Of a DNA stretch of 64,000 bases, positions 9,430 to 17,941 are shown one piece after another. Positions within the stretch are counted from its first letter, which is position 1. Each line of letters opens with the position of its first letter. The stretch comes from Aquisalimonas sp007126095 (GTDB lineage Bacteria; Pseudomonadota; Gammaproteobacteria; Nitrococcales; Aquisalimonadaceae), in assembly GCF_048323695.1 (NCBI RefSeq), contig NZ_JBLWFT010000010.1:51443-115442 (forward strand), given 5' to 3'. The translations under genes were made by a program, and so were the position numbers. The notes under the pieces are model-generated. The model saw only the letters and a list, made by a program, of their open reading frames with translations, was not told the origin of the DNA and did not search any database.

Positions 9430-10620
9430 ATGGGCAACAGGAAATTAGGGACGATCTCGGGGGGCCTTCTGTCACCGCTTCTGCTCACCGCCTGTCTCAG
9501 TTCCGGATCGGATTCCGGGAGCGGCTCAAGCGGAAGCCCGAGTGAACCGCTGGGCGACTTCCCCAGCGTGGACTTTGCCGGGGAACTTGACCTGGACGGC
9601 GACTACGACGGCGAAACCGGGTGGGCCACGATCTCCTCGGACACCACCACAGCCACCTTCACCACAGCAGACAACAACGCGCCGCAGGACGCGCAGATCG
9701 CGGTGGATACCGCCTACATGCTGTGGCACGTAGGCCACACGTCGCATTCGCTCTTCCACGGCACAGTGTTCTGGCTCGTGGAATATGGAGCGATAGCAGA
9801 ACAGGCGGGGGTTTCAATCGATGACATTGACGAGGATGGGGAGCTGGATGACCTACCCTGGGAACAGGGGTTCGGTTTCGGCGATAAGTGCGAAGGCGAA
9901 GACGGTCCTGGCGAATGGGAATACGAACTGACCGACGGGTACCAGGCAGGACGTGGTGAGTTCAATGACATCTGCGTGAAGAATTACCCCACCACCGACG
10001 GCGGCCCCATCACCGTCTCGGGTGAATTCGAGTGGTCTGAGGCCTCGAGTGGATTCTCCACTATCGCGAATATCCAACCGGATGACATTCCCAGCATGGT
10101 CCCGCCGGAGCAGACCGTCACGTTCTCGGACGTCACCGTAAAATGGCGGGGCGAAGAGTTCACGATGAACGGCATGAACCGCGCCAGTGAGGATACGGAC
10201 CCACCCGCGAACGTCCGCGCCGTCGAGCTGACCCACGAGGGATCCGGCCAGACGTTCAAGCTGCTGAGCGAACTGGCAGGGGACGATTCCGCCCCGCGGC
10301 ACACTTACCAGTTCTTCCATCCGGACCTGGGTAAATTCTGGGGGCTACCCAATCAGGACCGCATACGTTCGGAAGAAAATCCTTTCGATTGGGTGAACTC
10401 CGAAGGTTTATTTGGTGGCGGCTCTGCACCAGATAGCTGCGAAGAAGGCGCCCGGTTCGGCGACCTGTCGATCTCGGCGGACGGAAACCCGTTATCCATG
10501 GTCGTGACACTCGCCGAATGTGACAAGTACAACATCCTCGACGGGACGGCCTCGGACGGCGGCGGGATCGGCAGCGGGGACCACGATCTTGAGATCGACG
10601 AACTCGTGTCGGACGATTGA
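9430..10620 (+). CDS. Acidic lipoprotein of unknown function
   Basis: A 396-residue protein with a lipoprotein signal (LLSPLLLTAC), then a Ser/Gly linker and a long, strongly acidic body rich in Asp, Glu and Gly. Cysteines at FGDKCEG, NDICVKNY, PDSCEEG and LAECDKY could form two disulfides outside the cytoplasm. GAAGGGG lies before the ATG. No family was recognised. The tail ends in SGDHDLEIDELVSDD. The acidic composition suits a protein exposed to high salt. Confidence 0.7.
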   Translation: MGNRKLGTISGGLLSPLLLTACLSSGSDSGSGSSGSPSEPLGDFPSVDFAGELDLDGDYDGETGWATISSDTTTATFTTADNNAPQDAQIAVDTAYMLWHVGHTSHSLFHGTVFWLVEYGAIAEQAGVSIDDIDEDGELDDLPWEQGFGFGDKCEGEDGPGEWEYELTDGYQAGRGEFNDICVKNYPTTDGGPITVSGEFEWSEASSGFSTIANIQPDDIPSMVPPEQTVTFSDVTVKWRGEEFTMNGMNRASEDTDPPANVRAVELTHEGSGQTFKLLSELAGDDSAPRHTYQFFHPDLGKFWGLPNQDRIRSEENPFDWVNSEGLFGGGSAPDSCEEGARFGDLSISADGNPLSMVVTLAECDKYNILDGTASDGGGIGSGDHDLEIDELVSDD

Positions 10621-10637
10621 ACGGCGGTTGGGAGTTG

Positions 10638-10820
10638 ATGGTGGGCTTGAACGTCCACCCGGCGGGTGCTGCGGGCTCTCCGGGAAGAACGGTGGACGTG
10701 AACGTCCACCCTACGCCAGCGCCGGACCGGTTGCCGATCCGTAGGGTGGACGTTCACGTCCACCATTATTACCAAGAAGCATCCGCCTAGCCCCCGTAGG
10801 GTGGACCTTCAGGTCCACCA
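10638..10820. repeat. REP-like palindrome cluster A (4 units, mixed orientation)
   Basis: Units near 10638-10664 (degenerate), 10691-10714, 10740-10765 (inverted) and 10795-10820 (inverted). The core is GGTGGAC, then CT or GT, a two-base centre and the complementary arm, then CTACG. The same unit recurs at 13296-13431, 39697-39911 and 60583-60659. Confidence 0.85.
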
Positions 10821-10832
10821 TCTACAGGCCGC

Positions 10833-11239
10833 CTACGGACTGGCCACCTGGACCGGGCGATCGTCGGCCAGGCGTTCGCTGTAGCGGTCCACCAGGTAGT
10901 CGCTGATGTCGCGGGTGAGAAGCGTGAACTTGACCAGTTCCTCACCTGCCCTTCCGACCACTCGGACAGCTTGCGCAGCTCCACCACCTTGGGATGACCC
11001 GCCGGTGCGTCGTCCGGAAGCGGCAGCCCCGACGGATTGAAGAATCGCGTCTCGGCGCCGAACGCCTCGAGAATCCGCGCCGCCTCCTCCGCCATTAGCC
11101 GGCTGTAGGAGCGCTCGCGCAGGGAGCCGTAGAGCAGCAGGATGCGCGGCTTGTGCGTGGACGGCCCCGTCACCTGCAGGCGGTCGATGGAGGGACGATC
11201 CAGGTAGGCGTCCTGGATATTCGGCATGTCGTTGGGCAT
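10833..11239 (-). pseudogene. arsH: arsH remnant: internal deletion with frame change
   Basis: The N-terminal part (DRPSIDRLQVTGPSTHKPRI, then LLYGSLRERSYSRLMAEEAA, then a FFNPSGLPLPDD segment) is typical of ArsH, an NADPH-dependent flavoprotein that oxidises trivalent organoarsenicals. After LRKLSEWSEGQV (about 10941-10948) the frame leaves the family. The next frame then gives the ArsH C-terminus (EELVKFTLLTRDISDYLVDR) and ends at TAG 10833-10835. The flavodoxin core between these parts, roughly 80-100 residues, is missing. The original frame runs on to 10787 through unrelated sequence and a REP unit. The gene is almost certainly non-functional. Confidence 0.88.
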
Positions 11240-11330
11240 TGCAGAGCTCCGGATCCGGATGTGATCGGGTCGTGACTGAAGTCGCTCCTACGTGGCAGCA
11301 ATGGGCACCGCCTCCCTGGCACCCGGCGGT

Positions 11331-12431
11331 TCAGCCGGCGCCCGCCCGCTGCTGCGCGGCGGCCGGGAACCGGTGGCGGGTGCGGTTGGCGATTTTCACC
11401 AGCACCAGCATCAGCGGCACCTCCACCAGCACGCCGACCACGGTGGCGAGCGCGGCACCGGAATGCACGCCGAACAGGGCGATGGCGGCGGCCACGGCCA
11501 GCTCAAAGAAGTTGCTCGCGCCGATCATTGCACCCGGTGCCGCCACGTTGTGGGGCACCCGCCACGCCCTGGCCCAGCCGTAGGCGATGAAGAAGATCAG
11601 GAACGTCTGCACGATCAGCGGAACGGCGATCAGCGCGATGTGCAGCGGATTGTTGAGAATCACCTCGCCCTGGAACGAGAACAGCAGCACCAGCGTCAGG
11701 ATCAGGCCGATGGGGGTCACCGGGGCCAGCCGCTTCATGAACACGTTGCCGAACCACTCGCTGCCCCGGCGCCGAATCAGCGTGACACGGGTGATATAGC
11801 CGGCGGTCAGCGGGATGACAATGTAGAGAAACACCGACAGCGCCATGGTCTCCCAGGGCACGATGATGTCGGACAGCCCCAGCAGCAGCATGACGATGGG
11901 GGCGAAGGCGAACAGCATGATGACGTCGTTCACCGACACCTGCACGAGGGTGTAGGCCGCGTCGCCGCGGGTGAGATGGCTCCAGACGAACACCATGGCC
12001 GTGCACGGCGCAGCGCCCAGCAGAATGGCGCCGGCCAGGTACTCGCGCGCAAGCCCGCCCGGGATCAGGGGCTCGAACAGGATGATCAGGAAGAACCAGG
12101 CGATGGCAAACATGGTGAACGGCTTGATCAGCCAGTTCACCGTGGTGGTGATGGCCAACCCCTTGGGCTGCCGGCGCACGCCGAGGATCGACGAGAAGTC
12201 GATCTGCACCATCATCGGGAAGATCATGGCCCAGATGAGGATGGCCACGGGGATGGAGACCTGAGCGTACTCGAACTGCGACAGGGCATCCGGGACCGTC
12301 GGCGCAAGCTGTCCGAGCGCCACCCCCACCATAATCGCCAGGGCCACCCAGATGGAGAGGTAGCGCTCGAACACCCCCATGCCCTCGCGGATGTCGGGGG
12401 CGTCGTCGGTCGTGGTTTCCGATTCGCTCAT
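11331..12431 (-). CDS. acr3: Arsenite efflux transporter, ACR3 family
   Basis: A 366-residue inner-membrane carrier with about ten transmembrane segments, of the usual ACR3 length. The transport-critical cysteine sits in LGAAPCTAMVFVWSHLTRGD, followed by YTLVQVSVNDVIMLFAFAP and the late motif PGAMIGASNFFELAVAAAI. ATG at 12431 is preferred because residues upstream of MSESETTTDD in the same frame have no homology. It sits in an arsR-arsC-acr3-arsH order and looks like the only intact effector of the locus. Confidence 0.92.
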   Translation of the reverse strand: MSESETTTDDAPDIREGMGVFERYLSIWVALAIMVGVALGQLAPTVPDALSQFEYAQVSIPVAILIWAMIFPMMVQIDFSSILGVRRQPKGLAITTTVNWLIKPFTMFAIAWFFLIILFEPLIPGGLAREYLAGAILLGAAPCTAMVFVWSHLTRGDAAYTLVQVSVNDVIMLFAFAPIVMLLLGLSDIIVPWETMALSVFLYIVIPLTAGYITRVTLIRRRGSEWFGNVFMKRLAPVTPIGLILTLVLLFSFQGEVILNNPLHIALIAVPLIVQTFLIFFIAYGWARAWRVPHNVAAPGAMIGASNFFELAVAAAIALFGVHSGAALATVVGVLVEVPLMLVLVKIANRTRHRFPAAAQQRAGAG

Positions 12432-12819
12432 AGGGTGCTCCGTTGCATGGTTCGGATGGCGGGTCGTGCTGTTCGATGCGCGCTCTGGCCTCTGTAATGG
12501 TCGCCCGGGCCGGGTCCTCCAGCGGCCAGTGGAGCTTACGCGTCTGCGGCGGCAGCAGCGGGCAGTGCTCATCCGCGTGACCGCATACCGTAACCACCAG
12601 GTCGGCCTCGTCCAGCATGGCGTCGGTGAGCTGCGTGGACGCCTGCGCGGTGATGTCGATGCCCAGCTCATCCATGGCTGCGACGGCCCTCTCGTTCTGC
12701 CCGTGCGCCTCAATACCGGCGGACTGAACAACGAGATTCGCGCCTGCCATATTCCTGGCAAAGCCTTCCGCCATCTGAGACTGGCAGGAGCTGCCGGCGC
12801 AGAGAAACAGGATGTTCAT
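12432..12819 (-). pseudogene. arsC: Arsenate reductase, thioredoxin-coupled type, degraded P-loop and C-terminus
   Basis: Residues 1-105 match the low-molecular-weight-phosphatase-like ArsC family, including the redox cysteines in VTVCGHADEHCPLLPP and the segment HWPLEDPARAT. The active-site loop reads CAGSSCQS, where the family has CTGNSCRS, so the oxyanion-binding arginine is glutamine and the asparagine is serine. Both are one-base transitions. After DPARAT the usual C-terminal helix is shortened (TEARARIEQHD), and the frame has no stop, running through acr3 to 11503. Arsenate reduction is doubtful. A 438-residue product is formally possible but would end in out-of-frame acr3 sequence. Confidence 0.75.
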
Positions 12820-12839
12820 AAGCGCTCCCTACTCCCGAT

Positions 12840-13175
12840 TCAGTCGCAGCTGATCGCCGGGCGGTTGGGCATGGTGGCCAGGCGCTGGCGCACGTCGTCC
12901 AGGGCCTCGGCCCGAAACACCGCTTCCAGCACCTCCCGCGCCCACTCGGGCAGGTCGGGATGCAGGCTGTAATGCACCCATTGCCCGCGGCGCATATCGG
13001 TGACGATGCCCAGATCGCGCAGCTGCGCCAGATGGCGCGACACGCGGGGTTGCGACAGGCCAAGGGCGTGCACGAACTCGCACACGCACAGCCGCTCTTC
13101 AGTCACCAGCAGCAACAGACAACGCAGCCGGGTTGGATCGGACAGAGCGCGGAAGAACTGTTCGGGATCACGCAT
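12840..13175 (-). CDS. arsR: ArsR-family arsenic-responsive repressor
   Basis: A 111-residue winged-helix repressor. It begins with FFRALSDPTRLRCLLLL and carries the As(III)-sensing RLCVCEFVHAL, then the recognition helix LSQPRVSRHLAQLRD. It should release the ars promoter when As(III) binds the two vicinal cysteines. It is the first gene of the locus and reads toward arsC. A perfect 16-bp palindrome lies 8 bases before its start. No good Shine-Dalgarno is visible, so a very short leader or leaderless start is possible. Confidence 0.93.
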   Translation of the reverse strand: MRDPEQFFRALSDPTRLRCLLLLVTEERLCVCEFVHALGLSQPRVSRHLAQLRDLGIVTDMRRGQWVHYSLHPDLPEWAREVLEAVFRAEALDDVRQRLATMPNRPAISCD

Positions 13176-13183
13176 ATTCGTAT

Positions 13184-13199
13184 ATCCATATATATGGAT
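13184..13199. promoter_or_regulatory. Putative ArsR operator
   Basis: Perfect palindrome ATCCATATATATGGAT just upstream of arsR. The AT-rich centre overlaps possible -10 sequences, as is usual for ArsR autoregulation. Confidence 0.65.
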
Positions 13200-13295
13200 T
13201 CACAAAGTACCAGCCTGCCAATGCGATGACAAGGGAGGCGGTTGCCCATCATCGGGGGCGACATCCCCTGCGGCTGATGGCATTACGGGAAGAAC

Positions 13296-13431
13296 GGTGG
13301 ACGTGAACGTCCACCCTACGGGTGCTGCTGCCAATTCGGGATGGGAACAAACGGCCATGGTGGACCTGAAGGTCCACCCTACGGGTGTCGTGGGACCCGC
13401 GCGGACGTCGGGTGGACCTTCAGGTCCACCA
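13296..13431. repeat. REP-like palindrome cluster B (3 units)
   Basis: Units at 13296-13320, 13358-13383 and 13410-13431, with the third inverted. They share the core of cluster A. Clusters A and B flank the damaged ars locus on both sides. Confidence 0.85.
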
Positions 13432-13436
13432 TCGGA

Positions 13437-14273
13437 CTACTGTGTCTCGGTCGCGGACTCCTGCGCGTTCGCCCGATCCTCCCGGGAGACGCGACCGTTG
13501 TCGGCACCGGCGGCGTCCTGCAGCCCCAGCGCGTTGGCCATGGCCGCACGGCTGAGCGCGGAAAGCTCACTGCGCTTGCGCCCTTCCACGTCGATCGCGT
13601 TGCAGACATAGACACGGCAGTCGGTGCGTGGCTCACCGGCCAGGCGGACGACGTGCCGGATCAGTGGGTCATTGTTCACGAATGGCGCGGCATCGCTCAA
13701 CTCGCCTTCCGCGTTCCTATACAACAGAGTGACTGGCTGCACCGGTGCTTCCGCGTCCAGAGCCGCCTGATAGAGCCGCGGCCGGAACGGCAGCAGTTCA
13801 CCGCCAGGGCTGGTCGTACCCTCCGGGAAGAAGATCACCCGATACCCCTCGTTCAGGCGCTGCGCCATGACAGCATTGGCCTGCCCGGATGCATTACGTG
13901 CGCCGCGCTCGATGTAGAGGGTACCCAGAGCCGTGGCAACCGCACCGATTCCCGGCCAGGCGCGTACTTCGGACTTGCTGAGGAACGACACAGGCCATCG
14001 TGCACTGATGACGAGAATGTCCAGCCACGAGAGGTGGTTGCTGACAAACAGTGCCGGAGGCTCCACCGCTGGCGCGCCCTGCACGTGGATACGCACACCC
14101 AGCAACCGGCAGATGCTCCAGCACCAGAACACCTGCATGCCCCGCGCCAGCCCCTCGTGGAGCGGCCGGCGACGCAGGCGATCCCACCCCGTGGCGGCGA
14201 GGATCACCACGACGCCGAGACTGACATGGACGAACAACAGCGGGATACGAACGAGTCGACGTAAGGTGCGCAT
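13437..14273 (-). CDS. Lysophospholipid (1-acylglycerol-3-phosphate) acyltransferase, PlsC family
   Basis: A 278-residue membrane-associated acyltransferase with an N-terminal hydrophobic segment (LLFVHVSLGVVVILAATG). The catalytic HX4D box is NHLSWLD, and the FPEGTT motif binds the phosphate of the acceptor. It probably acylates lysophosphatidate or a related lysolipid. ATG at 14273 has AGGGAAAGG before it and is preferred over the GTG at 14297. The C-terminal 30 residues are charged and probably disordered. No operon partner is evident. Confidence 0.9.
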   Translation of the reverse strand: MRTLRRLVRIPLLFVHVSLGVVVILAATGWDRLRRRPLHEGLARGMQVFWCWSICRLLGVRIHVQGAPAVEPPALFVSNHLSWLDILVISARWPVSFLSKSEVRAWPGIGAVATALGTLYIERGARNASGQANAVMAQRLNEGYRVIFFPEGTTSPGGELLPFRPRLYQAALDAEAPVQPVTLLYRNAEGELSDAAPFVNNDPLIRHVVRLAGEPRTDCRVYVCNAIDVEGRKRSELSALSRAAMANALGLQDAAGADNGRVSREDRANAQESATETQ

Positions 14274-14357
14274 GGCCTTTCCCTGAGAGAAACGCACCCT
14301 ATTCTACGGAAAGAGCGCCGGGAGGCCAGTCCGGTGCTCCGGTGGATCGACGCGGGA

Positions 14358-16535
14358 TCAGCGGGCGTCCCGCATGGCCCGCAGATTGGACACTACGTTC
14401 TCCAGGGCCTTGTCGAAGAGCATGTTGTCATCGAGCATCAGCACCGTCTCCCGGCGCAGCGCATCCGCCAGTTCGTCACGGCGGCGGTCGGCGAGCTTGA
14501 AGCCGGCGCGGTTGACAAAAATGAGCCGCTCGCCGCCACTCAGCCGCGCCGAGAGCTTGGCGCGCAGATGTTTGCCGCTGTCCTGGCGGAACTCGAACCA
14601 TGTGCCGACGGCGACCTGATCAAGCCGCTCGCGATATGGTGCCAGCTCGTCGCTGTCTTCGGGCCCGGTCACTTCGTGCCCGGCTTCGTCCGCCGGCTTG
14701 AAAGCCTGGGGCGCAGGATCAGGCGGTGCCTGATCCCGGCCACGGGAGAGCGTCTGGATGTGTTCATGCTCCAGCGCCTTGAACAGCTTGGTCATTTCAA
14801 TGGGGTTGAACATGACCGCGTTCAGCTCCGAGCGCAGGTCATGCAGCAACGGCGGAATCTCGGTGACGAGCTGCTTGCGCGAGGCGTGGTCGGGCTTCGG
14901 GTCCAGACTCCAGAGCAGCCGGTCTACAACACCCAGCTTGTGGCGCCAGCCGTCACTATCCGCGCCCTCGCGCAGAAGGGAGATGAACAGCACCTGCGAC
15001 CACCCCTCGTAGAGCAGCCGGTGCGCGCAGTCCGGAAGCTGCCGGTGGCCGACCCGCTCGCGCAGGGCGGCATCCACGTGCTCCTTGGCGGTATCGACAC
15101 GCGCCTTGCCCTCGGCCGCCTGACGGGTGCGTTCCTCGATCTGCCGGGCCCTGGCGCGATCGTCCTCCAGGTACTGGCGAAACTCGTGGAGCGCATTGTC
15201 GAACACCGACACGTCGTCGATGAACTCCTCCAGCAGTCGAGTGACGATACCCTCGATGGCCTGGTAGAGCGGATCGCCGCCGGGACGGCCGCTGTCTGTC
15301 CAGCCCACGCCGGCCCGTGCCATTTCATTGATCAGGCGCCGCGCGGGATGGTCACGACGGGTAAAGAACGCGCGATCCAGCAACGCCACCTTGAGCACGG
15401 GAATCTGCAGCCGCGCCAGCAGCGCCTTGATGCTGTCGGGCAGGTTGGGGTCGTCCAGTACGGCGTCGAACAGCAGACTGACGATATCGATGGTGTCGTC
15501 CTCGGCCTGACCGAGGTCGGCATTGCCGCCGCCGCTGCTGGTGAGCTGCTGGCGCACCTGCTGCTTGAGCACGCCGGGCCGCAGGGGGACGACGGTCTCG
15601 CCCTGGACTCCCTCTCCCGCCGGCGCCTCGGTCTGCAGCCCGGACAGCGCCTGCAGCACGTCGGCGACGTTCGCCGTCGTGCCCGGCGCGGCATAGCCGG
15701 TGCCGGACCACTCGCCGGTGTCGCGACCCGCGGCCAGCAGGTTCTGCAACACGGCAAAGGCTTCTTCCGCGTCGCGGTCCGGCAGACCCCCGGAGCGTGA
15801 CGTGGTGCCACCCTGTGTCCGCGGCGCCGGGGCATGACCCTGCTCTGCAGGTCGCGCCCCCCCGGGCCGGATCTGCGCGCGCACGCCCGCATCGATGAAG
15901 AGCTGGTTGAGCTCCTGATAGAGCCCACCGAGATGACCAATGACGTAGCGGTCGAAGAGCTTGTAGACGATCAGGCGCGGCTGGATATCCATGCGCAACG
16001 CCGCAGCCGCCTGCTCGAGCGTGGCGCAGATGCGTGCGGGATCCACCGGGTTGGTTTCCGCCGTGGCCCAGTCCCGGCCGGCATCCGCATCGAGACGCGC
16101 ACAAAGATGCGCCAGCGCCTCACTGGAGCGCGTTCTGGCCTTGGAGATCATGCCGTCGATGGCGAGGCGCTCCTCCAGATCCTGGTCATCCACCAGACTG
16201 AGCACCTCTGGCTCGCCGGTGTCGTCAGCAGCGCCGTGGCGCCCCGGCATGGGGGCGCCGGTGTGGGCGTCGTCAATCCCCTTGCGGAAGCGCGCTTCGA
16301 ACTCCTGCCGACCGCGGCGAACCTCGCGCATGGCCTCGAAGAACAGCTGCTGCTCCTGGTTGCTGCCCGCCTTCTCCGCACGCTCGAACAGGGCATCATC
16401 GGTATGATCGAGCATATGCCGCAGCAGTGCCGCCAGGCGCTCATCCGCCAGCGCGCGGAATCGGGCGTAAAGGGCGGTCTCGCGGCCGCGCGCGGCGGAC
16501 TGACCGAGGTTCACAACCTTGCGATCGGATGACAT
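14358..16535 (-). CDS. DUF1631 family protein
   Basis: A 725-residue cytoplasmic protein of the DUF1631 family, which is sometimes mislabelled thymidine phosphorylase. The N-terminal half is charged and helical (FFEAMREVRRGRQEFEARFR). The middle carries LIVYKLFDRYVIGHLGGLY, followed by a low-complexity linker. The C-terminal half has LPDSIKALLARLQIPVLKVA and ends with a small domain containing GTWFEFRQD and RLIFVNRAGFKLADRRRD, which looks PilZ-like. The start at 16535 (MSSDRKVVNLG) fits a moderate GGGA ribosome site, and the frame is open to 16568. Function is unknown; second-messenger binding by the C-terminus is inference. Confidence 0.85.
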   Translation of the reverse strand: MSSDRKVVNLGQSAARGRETALYARFRALADERLAALLRHMLDHTDDALFERAEKAGSNQEQQLFFEAMREVRRGRQEFEARFRKGIDDAHTGAPMPGRHGAADDTGEPEVLSLVDDQDLEERLAIDGMISKARTRSSEALAHLCARLDADAGRDWATAETNPVDPARICATLEQAAAALRMDIQPRLIVYKLFDRYVIGHLGGLYQELNQLFIDAGVRAQIRPGGARPAEQGHAPAPRTQGGTTSRSGGLPDRDAEEAFAVLQNLLAAGRDTGEWSGTGYAAPGTTANVADVLQALSGLQTEAPAGEGVQGETVVPLRPGVLKQQVRQQLTSSGGGNADLGQAEDDTIDIVSLLFDAVLDDPNLPDSIKALLARLQIPVLKVALLDRAFFTRRDHPARRLINEMARAGVGWTDSGRPGGDPLYQAIEGIVTRLLEEFIDDVSVFDNALHEFRQYLEDDRARARQIEERTRQAAEGKARVDTAKEHVDAALRERVGHRQLPDCAHRLLYEGWSQVLFISLLREGADSDGWRHKLGVVDRLLWSLDPKPDHASRKQLVTEIPPLLHDLRSELNAVMFNPIEMTKLFKALEHEHIQTLSRGRDQAPPDPAPQAFKPADEAGHEVTGPEDSDELAPYRERLDQVAVGTWFEFRQDSGKHLRAKLSARLSGGERLIFVNRAGFKLADRRRDELADALRRETVLMLDDNMLFDKALENVVSNLRAMRDAR

Positions 16536-16615
16536 GGTGATTCCCGTGGCGTTGACGCCGGATGGCACAGCCTGTTGAACGTGTACTATTTATAGGTGAT
16601 GCGCAGCAACACCAC

Positions 16616-16631
16616 TGTGAATCGCATCACA
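16616..16631 (+). promoter_or_regulatory. CRP/Vfr-type site upstream of fbaB
   Basis: TGTGA-N6-TCACA, the exact CRP half-site pair. Its centre is about 57 bases before the predicted start point of the fbaB promoter, close to a class I activator position. Confidence 0.6.
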
Positions 16632-16645
16632 GCCACCACATCCGG

Positions 16646-16674
16646 TTACTGACGCGGCCCAAAACCCCTATAAT
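16646..16674 (+). promoter_or_regulatory. Sigma-70-type promoter for fbaB
   Basis: TTACTG at 16646-16651 and TATAAT at 16669-16674 are 17 bases apart. The fbaB start is 41 bases downstream of the -10 box. Confidence 0.7.
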
Positions 16675-16714
16675 CGGCGCCCTGACTTGACGTGAAACAG
16701 GGGAGACATCAGGA

Positions 16715-17764
16715 ATGACGGACATTCAGGCCCTGCTGGGCGACGAGGCCGAAGCGCTGCTGAACCACCGCTGCGAAGGCATCCCGCGGGAGAGCCTGCA
16801 TCTCCCCGGCTCCGATTACGTGGAACGGGTGGTCATGGACAAGGACCGCAAGCCCGGTGTGCTACGCAGCCTGCAGACACTGTTCGATAACGGTCGGCTG
16901 GGTGGCACAGGCTATCTTTCCATTCTACCCGTTGACCAGGGCATCGAACACTCCGCTGGTGCGTCGTTCGGCCCGAACCCCGCCTGCTTCGACCCGGAGA
17001 ACATCGTCCGTCTGGCCATGGAGGGCGAGTGCAACGCGGTGGCCTCTACCCTGGGGGTGCTGAGCTCCGTGGCCCGGCGCTACGCGCACCGGATCCCGTT
17101 CATCGTCAAGATCAACCACAACGAGCTGCTGACCTACCCGGAAGTCTACGACCAGACGCTGTTCGCCAGTGTCGATCAGGCTTTCGACATGGGTGCAGTG
17201 GCTGTGGGCGCCACCATCTATTTCGGCTCGGAGGAATCGCGCCGGCAGATCCAGGAGATCAGTGAGGCGTTTGCACACGCCCACGAACTGGGCATGGCGA
17301 CGGTGCTGTGGGCGTACCTCCGCAACCCGGAGTTCAAGAAGGACGGCACCGACTATCATGTCTCTGCCGACCTTACCGGTCAGGCCAACCACCTGGCGGC
17401 GACCATCAACGCGGACATCGTCAAACAGAAGATGGCCGAGAACAACGGCGGCTACCCGGCCGTGGGCCACGGCAAGACCCACAAGTCCGTGTACGAGCAA
17501 CTGACCACCGACAACCCCATCGACCTGGTCCGTTACCAGGTGGCGACCTGCTACATGGGGCGGGCCGGTCTGATCAACTCCGGCGGCGGCTCCGGCGCGA
17601 CTGACATGGCCGACGCCGTGCGCACCGCCGTCATCAACAAACGCGCCGGGGGCATGGGCCTGATATCCGGGCGTAAGGCGTTCCAGAAGCCGCGTAATGA
17701 GGGGGTTCAGCTGCTTCACGCCATCCAGGACGTCTACCTGGACTCCTCGATCACGATCGCCTGA
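16715..17764 (+). CDS. fbaB: Class I fructose-bisphosphate aldolase
   Basis: A 349-residue cytoplasmic Schiff-base aldolase of the DhnA/FbaB type, cleaving fructose 1,6-bisphosphate in glycolysis and gluconeogenesis. It matches E. coli FbaB almost end to end, including GTGYLSILPVDQGIEHSAGA, IPFIVKINHNE, VGATIYFGSEESRRQI, YHVSADLTGQANHLAATI and GRAGLINSGGGSG, ending DVYLDSSITIA. GGGGAGA precedes the start. It has its own promoter and a CRP-type site, suggesting catabolite control. A role in gluconeogenesis from the C4 acids made by the purine/glyoxylate island is plausible inference. Confidence 0.97.
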   Translation: MTDIQALLGDEAEALLNHRCEGIPRESLHLPGSDYVERVVMDKDRKPGVLRSLQTLFDNGRLGGTGYLSILPVDQGIEHSAGASFGPNPACFDPENIVRLAMEGECNAVASTLGVLSSVARRYAHRIPFIVKINHNELLTYPEVYDQTLFASVDQAFDMGAVAVGATIYFGSEESRRQIQEISEAFAHAHELGMATVLWAYLRNPEFKKDGTDYHVSADLTGQANHLAATINADIVKQKMAENNGGYPAVGHGKTHKSVYEQLTTDNPIDLVRYQVATCYMGRAGLINSGGGSGATDMADAVRTAVINKRAGGMGLISGRKAFQKPRNEGVQLLHAIQDVYLDSSITIA

Positions 17765-17826
17765 GGGCGGTTGCCTCCCGGGGGCGGCTCCGATAAGGTC
17801 TCGGGCTGCTTCCATGTACGCGCGCG

Positions 17827-17883
17827 CCCCGCCATCCGGCGGGGTGGCATTCGGATCGCGCCGTGGCAATGCGCCACGGCGCG
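17827..17883 (+). terminator. Two hairpins downstream of fbaB
   Basis: CCCCGCC/GGCGGGG (17827-17844) is followed by an 11-bp stem (17857-17867 with 17873-17883, loop AATGC). No T-run follows, so termination is only likely. Confidence 0.45.
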
Positions 17884-17941
17884 CTGTTGATACGGCCGCC
17901 GGTCTCGGCCGTGCCGGCTCAATACGGGGTGTCCACCAGCA

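Noticed and set aside
14334..15800. 488-codon + strand frame opposite the DUF1631 gene
   Set aside because: A shadow of the DUF1631 coding frame, with no ribosome site and no recognisable domain.
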